DNA of 64,000 nucleotides, taken from NCBI RefSeq assembly GCF_000829825.1, contig NZ_JXSL01000023.1, positions 121,664-185,663 of the forward strand, written 5' to 3'. The stretch's first letter is position 1, and every line of letters starts with the position of its first letter. The notes under the pieces were generated by a model, which was given only the letters and a program-made list of their open reading frames with translations, was not told the DNA's origin and did not search any database. Made by a program: the position numbers and the translations under genes. The stretch is from Paramagnetospirillum magnetotacticum MS-1 (GTDB taxonomy: Bacteria; Pseudomonadota; Alphaproteobacteria; Rhodospirillales; Magnetospirillaceae). Of the stretch, positions 1 through 8,294 are shown piece after piece.

Positions 1-195
1 TCCGCAAGTGGTTTGCAAACTCGTTCCCTACGAGTTCCCATCACCGCCCCTCCCGGCCCCTTAACCGGCGCTTGCTGGTTTTGAGCATTCACCGGGGGAG
101 GGTCAATCATTCCGCCTTTCGACCGGACCAGAACACCGCTACATTACCGACCGCCAAGCGAATTGGCCTTATATTGTAGTTTTACGAGTCTGGAT

Positions 196-1815
196 ATGAA
201 ATCACTTCAAGCTATCTCATTGCGTGGCGCGGCCGTGGCATGCTGCATTACCCTTGCCGTCCTATTCACTGGTTGCGCGCAACAAGAGATAGCCGCCCCG
301 CCCCCCCAGCATTGGATCACGACCGAACGGCCCGCTATCCTGAGAAGCGCTGCGGTGACCCGCTATCACATGGGCCTGACAATGCCCATCTATGGACTGG
401 CGCTGGTGGATCATCGGCTGCTGTTCAATATTCACCCCAACCCCCGGGAAACCTGGAGCAACTTCCTGTTTGAACTCGATCTGGCGCAGAATCAGGTGAG
501 GCCAGTGCCCATCACCGGGCGCGACGGGGTCGATCGCATGTATTTCCTTGTCCCGGGCGCGTCCTCCAAGCTTTTGGCTGGCTATTACCAGGGGCAAAGC
601 GGATATGTCTATGAGATCAGGCTCGATGGACCCAAGGCCGTGGTGGAGGCGGTCCACGAGACCTATATGACCTTCCCCATGGGGCTCTTCAATGATGGAG
701 GGACGAGTGGACGTTCGGCCCTGGTAAGTGCCGCGACTCCGGTCAGCCTGAATCTTGATACCGGCAAAGCGAACGACCTGTTGCCTTTGCCCTCCCTGGC
801 GTTTTCTCCCCAAGGCATCATCCGGCTGAAGAATGGTACCATCCTGATTGCCGACACACCCATGAGCAGGTTAATTGCGATCAACTCACCTCAGGACATC
901 AGGTATTTGAACCTGCCCGACGGAGTCCGTCCCCGTCAGATGGTCGAGGACGACCGGGGCCGAGTCTTCATCACTTGCACCGACAAGGCCGACGTCAAAG
1001 GACATGTCCTGATGATGGATCGGGACCTGAACCTGTCGATCCTGGAACAGTCACGGGCCTTACTGACTCCGCTGCCCGAGAAAATACATCTGGAAGGAAT
1101 CGACTTCGACCCCATCCGCCACAAATTGTATTTCGCAGAAATGTCCAACGGCGTCGTAATGGAAGTCGATATAGATAAGGAAACCTATCTACCCTCAGGA
1201 CGTGCCGTGCTGGAACTCGTCAATGCCGCGGAAGCGGTCATGCCCACGGACACGCTCATGCCCCTTCTCCAGATGTTTGCAGCTGGCACCTCGGATGCGG
1301 TACGCAATGTCCCCATCCCAGCCACGGGACGGTTGACCAGCTACCCGTTTCAGACCGCCAACAATAAACTCGTCAACTGGGAAAGTTATGCAGGCCGCCC
1401 CTATCGGGTGGTCAACGATGGAAGCGAGCCAAAGAACCGAGGTAGCGTCACCATCGAGACCGGTGCGATCCCCATAGCGTTGCGCCCCTTGGTCGAAAAC
1501 GTCCCAACCAATTCATATTATGATACCTCTTTGGCGGGCAAGACCGTGGTGGTCTCGGCCTGGGCGGACGGGGTCGCGCCTCAATGCGTCCGTGTCGGAT
1601 TCTATCGCGGCAATTCGATGCAAGCCGGATTCGGAGGGGTGAACGGCAAGAAAGGCATGTCAGAACCGGGGGTCTCGGAATTGCTGACCTACCGGGGGCA
1701 GATTGACCCGCAATTCACATCGTCAAATCCGTTTATCCTGATCGCCGCCAATTGCCGCGTCAGACTGCATAACATCCAGTATTACTCCTGCGACAGCAAA
1801 GGTTATGATTGCTAA
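196..1815 (+). CDS. Beta-propeller lipoprotein of unknown function
   Basis: Predicted lipoprotein of 539 residues. I chose the ATG at 196 over an upstream in-frame TTG at 163 because it puts a clean signal at the N-terminus: a basic stretch, a hydrophobic core and lipobox LFTGC with the acylated Cys at about residue 27. Residues about 40-350 show repeated short strands with Asp/Gly turns, such as PQGIIRLKNGTILIADT and EGIDFDPIRHKLYFAE, typical of SMP-30/NHL-like propellers. The last 170 residues look like a beta-sandwich and end in a Cys-rich tail. No catalytic residues can be assigned. It is probably anchored to the outer membrane on the periplasmic side. It stands about 100 bp before another lipoprotein gene on the same strand, so the two may be co-transcribed. 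The fold call is from pattern only. Confidence 0.75.
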   Translation: MKSLQAISLRGAAVACCITLAVLFTGCAQQEIAAPPPQHWITTERPAILRSAAVTRYHMGLTMPIYGLALVDHRLLFNIHPNPRETWSNFLFELDLAQNQVRPVPITGRDGVDRMYFLVPGASSKLLAGYYQGQSGYVYEIRLDGPKAVVEAVHETYMTFPMGLFNDGGTSGRSALVSAATPVSLNLDTGKANDLLPLPSLAFSPQGIIRLKNGTILIADTPMSRLIAINSPQDIRYLNLPDGVRPRQMVEDDRGRVFITCTDKADVKGHVLMMDRDLNLSILEQSRALLTPLPEKIHLEGIDFDPIRHKLYFAEMSNGVVMEVDIDKETYLPSGRAVLELVNAAEAVMPTDTLMPLLQMFAAGTSDAVRNVPIPATGRLTSYPFQTANNKLVNWESYAGRPYRVVNDGSEPKNRGSVTIETGAIPIALRPLVENVPTNSYYDTSLAGKTVVVSAWADGVAPQCVRVGFYRGNSMQAGFGGVNGKKGMSEPGVSELLTYRGQIDPQFTSSNPFILIAANCRVRLHNIQYYSCDSKGYDC

Positions 1816-1915
1816 GCTTGATTCGAGACGGTACCCAAAGCAGCAGGATAGATCTCAGATCAATCTATAAGGAAGTTGAGCGATACCGATATCAGCAGTT
1901 TTTCGAGGTATCCGG

Positions 1916-2791
1916 ATGTTTGACTCCAACGTGATAAGACGGTGGGCCGCTTGCCTCGTCTCCGTCTTGTTGACATCCAGTTGTAGCGATGGAAGCGGTT
2001 TTTGCGGTTCCTCAGTCAATGCCAAGGCACCGGTCTGCTCGATGACCGAGGCACAGATGGCCGCCCTTCCTGTCCGGGCGGAATGGTGGCATCCCAAGCA
2101 AACTGTCACGCTGCACGCCCTTGAGACGGCCTCGCAAACCGAAGCTTTGCGGCGGGCCGTCGGCGGCCACGCCGGAATGGAACTGGCTGGCATTGCCGTT
2201 CCCGACCCGGAATCCCAGCGCTGTGATATCTACGTGGCCTTACCGCCTAACCCTTCGGCTTTTCAGTTGGAGGCGGTGGGCCACGAACTTCTTCACTGCC
2301 TTGCTGGCGGCTTCCATCCCGACATGCTGACCGGCAAGGCTGCCTCCAGCTATCTTTCTGCCCGTCAGGCGGCGGCCCAACGTGACGGCCTCTCACTCGC
2401 TATCGAGGCGGCAGAGAAGCAATCACGATGGACCTTGTCGTGCACATTTGGAACCGGCTCGTGCCCGCCGCCGGGCCGTAAGGCAGGAAAAACGATCGAG
2501 ATTACCTTTCACCCGGTAACCGCCGATACCCAGGACCGCCTCCATAGGGCATTGGAGCCAACATCACATCGGGATCAGGGGGGCATCCTGACCGATCCTT
2601 CCGGGCGATACTGCGATATATACCTGACGCTTCCCCCCACCTATCTGGGTCGCGGCATGGAGAGCCTGGGACGGCGGATGCTCGCATGCTTCACGCCCTC
2701 GTCCAGCACAGTCTCAACCGAGCAACGCCAGCGGATCATCGACGAACTGCTGGCTGCCTCGCCCCCAACCCCCAACCCCATCAAGCCCTGA
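1916..2791 (+). CDS. Lipoprotein with HExxH motif and degenerate internal duplication
   Basis: A 291-residue exported protein, probably a lipoprotein: hydrophobic N-terminus ending LLTSSC, Cys at about 23. Residues 121-134 carry HELLHC followed by a third His (GGFHP), a zinc-protease-like arrangement (HExxH plus a distal His), though the spacing is one residue longer than the metzincin motif. The second half repeats the first at an offset of 130 residues: CDIYVALPP at 103 matches CDIYLTLPP at 233, and HELLHC at 123-128 aligns without gaps with RRMLAC at 253-258. The second copy has therefore lost every putative metal ligand. This is seen directly in the sequence; protease activity is inference. 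The stop lies only 6 bp from the end of the convergent ligase gene. I do not recognise a named family. Confidence 0.75.
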   Translation: MFDSNVIRRWAACLVSVLLTSSCSDGSGFCGSSVNAKAPVCSMTEAQMAALPVRAEWWHPKQTVTLHALETASQTEALRRAVGGHAGMELAGIAVPDPESQRCDIYVALPPNPSAFQLEAVGHELLHCLAGGFHPDMLTGKAASSYLSARQAAAQRDGLSLAIEAAEKQSRWTLSCTFGTGSCPPPGRKAGKTIEITFHPVTADTQDRLHRALEPTSHRDQGGILTDPSGRYCDIYLTLPPTYLGRGMESLGRRMLACFTPSSSTVSTEQRQRIIDELLAASPPTPNPIKP

Positions 2792-2797
2792 CTCCAG

Positions 2798-4753
2798 TCA
2801 TCGGAACTCGATCAACTGGCGCACCACCGGATCAAGTGGCATAAATCGCTCTATCCCAGCGGCGGCTGACGCCCTGAACGAAGCAATGGCCTGGGGCCGC
2901 ATGGCCGGATCCCGACCAAGGATCAGGAGCAGCCCCCGGAAATACAGGCCAACAGGATCACGGCTATCGCGACCAATAATCGGGGTAACCAACTGCTCAA
3001 CCGCCGTCAGATCTCCGGCCATGGCCCTATCCGTCAGATAAGCTATGGCCTGATCGGTGCGCCCAGGCGCCAATAGGAGTAAACGCTCGAGCCAAAGCCG
3101 CCACAGATCGCGGCTACCCGGCAGATCCGGCGCCAACCAAGCCAGTTCCTTACTGAAATAGAGATAGGACTGAACCCCAAGGCCGACGGTAATCAACATA
3201 ATACTATCGCTTTGGGGGATGCGCTCCCGCAGGGTCGCCATCATGGCCCGTGCTGCAGGAACCAGGGCCGGATTAGTCCGGCCTCCTTCTTTGGCGAAGT
3301 CGGCAAATGCATCACGAATAGCCTCTGCCGTTTCCAGATCCGATCCGCGAGGATCGGCGGGCCAGACTCGCTCCATAGCGGTTCTATTCGCCACGTCCCT
3401 GCGCAAGTCCCTGATATTCAACCCGTACTCGGCCAGTATCTGAGATGCAAACAACGGCAGGGTAGCGACCAGCATCAGGCCCCAGGCGCCCCCCCTCCTG
3501 AAGAAGGCGGGAACAGTCCTCTCGTCCACCGAACGTGCAACTGCGGCCATCCCCAGGGCGAAGAACGGCAGGGAAAAGCAGAGATGAAACCAGACGGCGG
3601 CAATAAGGGCATAGGCAAGAGCCAAAACAGTCGCCGTCGGTCGCGCCGCTGGAGCCGCATATAGGGGCAGCACCATGAATCCCGCTAAGACCAGGATCGC
3701 TCCCGGAAGCCCCACTGCGTGAAGTGTGTCCAAAAGCCAGTTATGGCTACTAAAATAGTCACTGGACAGGAAGATCCAGGTTGGCTGCCATAAATTTTCA
3801 CCAGTGACATTAAGATTGGCATGGAAGGCATCTTGAACCCGCCCCCAACCCTGTCCACTCAACCAGAAGGATGAACGGGCCATGTCGGCCAGCATCATAT
3901 CCTGTAGATGGGCACGATCCACCAGCGATGGACTGTCGAGAAACGGCTTGGCAACCCGCAGGGCGAAGGGGGGCAAGAGTGCCGCTCCCCCCACCAGAGC
4001 AGCCGCCCCCCAGGGGGACCGAGTGACCATCCGGATAGGCCAAACTGGCAATCGCTCAGAGAGCAACACCAGAACCGCACCACCGATCAGGATGCTCCAA
4101 GCGGTTAGGCTGTGGGAGGCAAAAACGCAACCCAGCGAAGCAAATGCCAACATCACGGCAAGAGGCCAGTCCCTGCGAGCCCACGCCCAAGGCCGCGCCA
4201 AGACTGGAAGAGCGACGCCGATCCAGCCGTAATAGGCTTCGACGTAGAGTAGCAGCGTATGGTCAAGATCGGCGGAAAGGCGGTCGAATACCTTGAGCCC
4301 GGCGACCGCCAGCGCTACCGCAGCCGCAGCCCAACACAACAGCCGCCATGCCAGCTGGCAATCCCGGACCATCAACCCGCAAGCGATCATAATGGCCAAA
4401 TCAAGGAACCACAGGGCGCCAAGACCACTTTGCGGCACACCAAGAAGGCTGAGCCGAGGCTGGGCTATAAAAGACGCGGCAACGAGGCTCCACAGGGCTA
4501 CCGCCAGTGGCGCTAGTACATAAGGGTGGGAGAGATTGGCCAATGTCATGCGCGGGTTTGCCCAGGCACAACGGGCGAGCGCCAATGCCCCCAGTCCTGC
4601 GCACAGATTGAGCCACACCACCATGGGCTCGGCCTTGTCCCAATATCCGAAACGAAAAGACGGCAGCGACCCAAGGGCCATTGGCAGAGCCAACAGCAAA
4701 ACCAAGGCCGGTCCGAGAACCTGGGGGAGACTGGGATCGGGAGACGATCGCAC
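2798..4753 (-). CDS. O-antigen ligase / Wzy-type membrane protein with large C-terminal domain
   Basis: About 651 residues, starting at a GTG that overlaps the stop of the upstream hydrolase (TAGTG), with a TGGGGAG ribosome site just before it, so translation is probably coupled. Roughly the first 430 residues are a chain of about 12 hydrophobic helices. In the middle is a long periplasmic loop, and then SSHNWLLDTLHAVGLPG, the usual HNxxLxxxxxxGxxG signature of the Wzy_C family. The C-terminal ~200 residues are soluble and helical and look TPR-like. Family members move lipid-linked glycans onto lipid A core or protein, or polymerise repeat units, at the periplasmic face of the inner membrane. 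Ligase versus polymerase cannot be settled from sequence. The neighbouring porin, lipoprotein and glycan genes support a surface-polysaccharide role. Confidence 0.75.
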   Translation of the reverse strand: MRSSPDPSLPQVLGPALVLLLALPMALGSLPSFRFGYWDKAEPMVVWLNLCAGLGALALARCAWANPRMTLANLSHPYVLAPLAVALWSLVAASFIAQPRLSLLGVPQSGLGALWFLDLAIMIACGLMVRDCQLAWRLLCWAAAAVALAVAGLKVFDRLSADLDHTLLLYVEAYYGWIGVALPVLARPWAWARRDWPLAVMLAFASLGCVFASHSLTAWSILIGGAVLVLLSERLPVWPIRMVTRSPWGAAALVGGAALLPPFALRVAKPFLDSPSLVDRAHLQDMMLADMARSSFWLSGQGWGRVQDAFHANLNVTGENLWQPTWIFLSSDYFSSHNWLLDTLHAVGLPGAILVLAGFMVLPLYAAPAARPTATVLALAYALIAAVWFHLCFSLPFFALGMAAVARSVDERTVPAFFRRGGAWGLMLVATLPLFASQILAEYGLNIRDLRRDVANRTAMERVWPADPRGSDLETAEAIRDAFADFAKEGGRTNPALVPAARAMMATLRERIPQSDSIMLITVGLGVQSYLYFSKELAWLAPDLPGSRDLWRLWLERLLLLAPGRTDQAIAYLTDRAMAGDLTAVEQLVTPIIGRDSRDPVGLYFRGLLLILGRDPAMRPQAIASFRASAAAGIERFMPLDPVVRQLIEFR

Positions 4754-5598
4754 TAGGGCTCCCCAGGAAGCGTAAGAGGTTGGGAGATCAACTTGCGCCA
4801 GTGCTCCACCCAGCAGCATTCATGATCATAATCGGCCAGAATCTCGATCCGAGGTCGCCGTCCATCAGGATAGCTGGCGACATAGGCTCGGGCCACGGCG
4901 CTCGGCACTGTCCGGTCGCGCCCGCCGGAGAAATGGAGTTGCGGGACATTTACCAGCCTTGCGGACTCATCGGCGGGATTCAGTGAATAGCGCAAGGGCT
5001 CCAATCCGTCCAGCCTCGTCCAGGTGGCGTGATCGAGGACTCCGACTACCGAAATCAAGCCAGCACTGTCAGATCTGCGGGCAGCAACCAGGGCGGCCAC
5101 GGCACCGCCGCCGGAATACCCCACATAGAAGACCTGGGTTGTGCTGGCCCGGCGCACTAACAGATCAATCGCCGCATCGAAGGCTTCAATTACTTCCAGG
5201 GCATATCCAGCTGTATCCCAATAGGCGGGCTGGCAGTTTCGGAGATGACTGCCGCGGACGTATTGGCAGGGCCGCGCCAGATAGACCACGTTCGACCGCG
5301 GGTCTCTCACCGCCAGCTCCAGGGCAAGCGGGCGCCGGGGAGTGGGATCATCAGAAATCCGGTTTCGGCTGATCCAGGAATATCCGTCACCTTCTATGTA
5401 CACAACCAGGGGAGCCCCTGGAACCAAGCGAGCCGGACCAAAGGAGTGGAGGTCGAAGGTCGGAGTCGCGATTACTTCCGATCGCCAATGACGCTGCGTT
5501 GCCAGGGCCTCCGCGACGTCAAGACGGCTGGCGCAGCCGGGCAACATCAGGCAGAAAAGGAAAAGGGCTAAGCCCGAAGACTTAGCCCTTCCCAACAT
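4753..5598 (-). CDS. Lipoprotein alpha/beta-hydrolase
   Basis: About 281 residues starting at the ATG at 5598. This start gives an excellent lipoprotein signal: MLGRAKSSG, a hydrophobic core, then LMLPGC with Cys at 22. The reading frame stays open further upstream but would run into the barrel gene. Catalytic motifs of the alpha/beta-hydrolase fold are present in order: nucleophile elbow GYSGGG near the middle, acid in GGRDRTVP, and His in YDHECCW near the end. The substrate is unknown; related periplasmic enzymes are esterases or deacylases. The gene lies 19 bp downstream of the beta-barrel gene and is coupled to the ligase gene after it. Its first codons contain the barrel gene's terminator hairpin, so it may be expressed by read-through only. 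Confidence 0.75.
   Translation of the reverse strand: MLGRAKSSGLALFLFCLMLPGCASRLDVAEALATQRHWRSEVIATPTFDLHSFGPARLVPGAPLVVYIEGDGYSWISRNRISDDPTPRRPLALELAVRDPRSNVVYLARPCQYVRGSHLRNCQPAYWDTAGYALEVIEAFDAAIDLLVRRASTTQVFYVGYSGGGAVAALVAARRSDSAGLISVVGVLDHATWTRLDGLEPLRYSLNPADESARLVNVPQLHFSGGRDRTVPSAVARAYVASYPDGRRPRIEILADYDHECCWVEHWRKLISQPLTLPGEP
5563..5590 (-). terminator. Intrinsic terminator embedded in the hydrolase signal-peptide codons
   Basis: On the minus strand a perfect 10-bp inverted repeat (AAGGGCTAAG ... CTTAGCCCTT) with an 8-nt loop is followed by a T-rich run (TTCCTTTTCT). It lies 27 nt after the stop of the beta-barrel gene, as expected for that gene's rho-independent terminator. It also lies within codons 3-12 of the downstream lipoprotein hydrolase. 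Confidence 0.75.
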
Positions 5599-5617
5599 TT
5601 CCAGACTAATCCGCAGA

Positions 5618-6682
5618 CTAGAACTGATAACGGACCTTAGCAGTGCCCTGCCAGACGTCGAGGCTGGTGCGACCGATCGAGTTGTACGACCCCTCGACAG
5701 TACCGGACCACGGTCCAGCGCCACCGAAATCCACACCCAGACCGGCAACGCCGCCGCCATTATCCACGGCTGACATCTGGCCATTGCTCTTGAGCACCGC
5801 CTTCGGCTTGGTGAAGTCCCACTCGCCGGTCAGCTTGACGAAGGGCGTAAAGCCGTCGAAGGCGTAGCCGGTCTTCAAACCACCGCTGGCGCGGCCGAAG
5901 TTGATACCCTGGGCGGCATTACGAGCCGTGCTGGTACCGGTGTCGTTGTACGCGTTCTGCATTTCACGCAGATACAACACGCCGACCTTCGGGCTCAGGC
6001 GCCAACGATCGATAGCATAGGAACCGGTCAGGTTGGTGGCACCGAACCAACGACCACCATCGAACGACCCCTTGACCGCGCCACTGGTGCGGCTGACATC
6101 GTAGGTCAGCCAAGTGTAGCCACCCGACAGATCCGCAGTCCAGTTGGGGGTGATGCTCACACCCAGATACGGGGCCACGGTATAGCCATCGGCCTTGTAG
6201 GTACCGGAATTGAACTTGGTCTTGATATCGACATTTTCATAACCGAAGCCCACGCCGCCGAGAACACGATCAGTGAACTTGTAGTCGACACCGAACACGG
6301 TGTTGATAACGTTACCATCCATGCCGAGGGAGGCTTCACTCTTGCGGATGTTCACCCAGGTGCCCTGGGCCCAGAGGCCGAGCTTCGGAGGCATCCCGCC
6401 CCCGCCCTTACCGGAGTCGCGAGTATTGAACAGCTTGCTGACCGGACCGCCAACGCTGCCCCCACCGACCGAACCACCGACCGCGCCGCCGACCGCACCA
6501 CCAACCGCGCCGCCAATCAGACCAGCAGTCTGAGCCGCAGCTACAGGAGCCGCCACCGAAGCAACAGCCTGATTAGCAACTGCGGCAGAGGACGATGCGT
6601 CGGACGCGGCCAATGCCGGGCTGGCCAAAACCACGCCCGCAACCCCAACAGCCGCCAGGGCCGAAATCCGATCAATCCTCAT
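5618..6682 (-). CDS. Outer-membrane beta-barrel protein with Gly-rich linker
   Basis: 354 residues. A Sec signal peptide (ending SPALAAS, cleavage after about residue 26) is followed by an Ala-rich stretch and a Gly/Val linker of repeated VGGAVGG units (about residues 55-80). Then come about 270 residues of alternating beta-strands ending in the C-terminal signature KVRYQF, whose final Phe is the usual BAM recognition residue. The length and aromatic girdle fit an autotransporter-type or 12-strand barrel, but no passenger domain is present. The start has a strong ribosome site (GAGGAG, then GGGG) just upstream. Its own promoter and terminator suggest high, separate expression. The barrel assignment is firm; the transported substrate is unknown. 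Confidence 0.8.
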   Translation of the reverse strand: MRIDRISALAAVGVAGVVLASPALAASDASSSAAVANQAVASVAAPVAAAQTAGLIGGAVGGAVGGAVGGSVGGGSVGGPVSKLFNTRDSGKGGGGMPPKLGLWAQGTWVNIRKSEASLGMDGNVINTVFGVDYKFTDRVLGGVGFGYENVDIKTKFNSGTYKADGYTVAPYLGVSITPNWTADLSGGYTWLTYDVSRTSGAVKGSFDGGRWFGATNLTGSYAIDRWRLSPKVGVLYLREMQNAYNDTGTSTARNAAQGINFGRASGGLKTGYAFDGFTPFVKLTGEWDFTKPKAVLKSNGQMSAVDNGGGVAGLGVDFGGAGPWSGTVEGSYNSIGRTSLDVWQGTAKVRYQF

Positions 6683-6743
6683 CCCCAGTTCTCCTCAATC
6701 GTGCCAGGCCAGAGCCCGACGAGATACCACAGCTTTGGTAAGG

Positions 6744-6771
6744 CTTTTACCACGGAACGCAGAGATGTCAA
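6744..6771 (-). promoter_or_regulatory. Probable sigma70-type promoter of the barrel gene
   Basis: Minus-strand TTGACA (6771-6766), a 16-nt spacer and TAAAAG (6749-6744), about 55 nt before the start codon. The -35 matches consensus exactly and the -10 matches 4 of 6. The surrounding 200 bp hold no gene. Confidence 0.4.
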
Positions 6772-6928
6772 CGCCGACAAGTGCGAAAATGTCGCCATTT
6801 TGGCAATAGTGATATTTTTGCACGCCCCCAATAGATGTGCTGCGCAAAGAGACGACGAACCTAGCGCAGCAGAAAATCTGCGACCGCCCTCCATCCCGTT
6901 GCGCATCCGAAGTCTTCGGCAGCGGGCG

Positions 6929-7984
6929 TCACGAATAGATGCGGTTCCGGCTGGATCGAGCATTAGCCAAAACCACGGGCGCCCGCCGCAAGTAGGAGAA
7001 CGGCGACCAAACAAGGGAGCGGGCCACCGCGACCGAGCTTATCCGTCTCGCAGCCTGAACCTGACGGCGCCGAGCCCATATCCGCGGCAATTGCGCCAGT
7101 GCGTCCCATATCGCCCTGAACGCAGTCCTCCCTTGGCCTCGCAACGCAGCCTTAACCACCAGCAGCGCCACCCCCCCCACATGGAATGGCAGCAGCGACC
7201 AAAACAACGGCCCCGGCATATTCTTGACGAAGCACCAAACCAGATTGCGCAAGCCGTGATAGCGGGCGAAGTCCGATGTACTGCTGCCGGAACTGGCGCC
7301 CCCCACATGCCTGACCTCGGCACCAACAACCTGGATGCAGCGGTGTCCGGCCAACCGTAGACGAAAGGCCAAATCCACGTCCTCAACATAACAAAAGAAG
7401 CTCTCGTCGAAGCCACCAACCGCCGTGAAGGCGTCATGACGATAAAATGCGGCGGCGGCACAGGGGCCGAAGACCTCACCCTCGGGCGGCAGAGCCAATG
7501 CGGGCCAACCGAAGCCTCCTCGCCATGGCACACCCGCAAAAAAGTAATTGTCGCCCGCTCCATCCAAGCGACCAAGGTCACCGGCATCCCTTTGCGTTGA
7601 GCCGAACATGGCCGTATCGGGATGACGCGCGGTCGCTTCCAACAGGCGCTCCAGCCAATCGGGCGCGGCAAAGGCGTCAGGATTCAAAGTGGCCAGCCAG
7701 ACCCCTCGGGACAGAGCGGCAGCGCGGTTGTTCCCCACGGCGAACCCGACATTGCGGCCAGGACTGTCGAACACGAAGCGGCTATCCCCCGCGACAGCCG
7801 CCATGGCTGGGATCAGCGAACCATCGGACGAACCATTATCGACGACGATGACCTCGAAATCGGCCATGGTCTGCCCGAGCAAGGCTCGCAAACAGTTCTC
7901 GAGATGTGGGCCAGCCAAGTAGTTGACCACCAAAACGCTCACTGCGGGAGCATCCGGCCTGGAAGTTGAGTGTGCGGACCTCAT
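6929..7984 (-). CDS. Glycosyltransferase family 2
   Basis: 351 residues with a GT-A fold at the N-terminus: VSVLVVNYLAG, then VIVVDNGSSDGS (nucleotide-binding Asp), NVGFAVGNN, and LNPDAFA in place of DxD. An FDESFFCYVEDVDLAFRL segment holds the ExD acceptor-side motif typical of rhamnosyl/galactofuranosyl-type GT2 enzymes. A short hydrophobic pair near residues 270-300 may bind the membrane. It probably adds a sugar to a lipid-linked or surface glycan on the cytoplasmic side. It resembles the family 2 enzyme near 42 kb over the whole catalytic domain. It reads leftwards, 246 bp upstream of the barrel gene, and probably forms its own unit. Confidence 0.85.
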   Translation of the reverse strand: MRSAHSTSRPDAPAVSVLVVNYLAGPHLENCLRALLGQTMADFEVIVVDNGSSDGSLIPAMAAVAGDSRFVFDSPGRNVGFAVGNNRAAALSRGVWLATLNPDAFAAPDWLERLLEATARHPDTAMFGSTQRDAGDLGRLDGAGDNYFFAGVPWRGGFGWPALALPPEGEVFGPCAAAAFYRHDAFTAVGGFDESFFCYVEDVDLAFRLRLAGHRCIQVVGAEVRHVGGASSGSSTSDFARYHGLRNLVWCFVKNMPGPLFWSLLPFHVGGVALLVVKAALRGQGRTAFRAIWDALAQLPRIWARRRQVQAARRISSVAVARSLVWSPFSYLRRAPVVLANARSSRNRIYS

Positions 7985-8294
7985 CGCCCAGGTATACGCA
8001 GATTCATCAATTCAGGCCAGCCCCCCCGGATTGACATAATCCAGGAAATTTCCCAAGACAGGACATCGACAGCCTTGACGGCGACTGGCTTCCCTGAAGC
8101 CCTAAGTTGAGCTATTTTGCACTGGCGTGGGCGGATAGAACGTCCATTAGGGATATAGGTTCGTAGCTTCGGCGTATTTTTCAGAAGCGGGGGGCGAAGT
8201 GGCGGCCAATGGCTTATGATCCCTGGCGCTCCCCGTTCGCCTCAGACAGCCGCTTGTCCAAAAATCTTACGAAATTCTTGGGGTGCGCTGGCGC
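7985..8294. other. Divergent intergenic region without a recognisable gene
   Basis: About 310 bp between a leftward glycosyltransferase and a rightward SGNH/MBOAT chimera. A TTGACA hexamer lies at 8031 on the plus strand, but no -10 stands at the right distance. I see no RNA gene or strong hairpin. Confidence 0.4.

Noticed and set aside
6440..6530. Tandem short repeats that could suggest a DNA repeat array
   Set aside because: They encode the Gly/Val linker of the outer-membrane protein and have no spacer structure.
6679..7014. 111-codon minus-strand frame upstream of the barrel gene
   Set aside because: It covers the probable promoter and overlaps the glycosyltransferase end; no coding signature.
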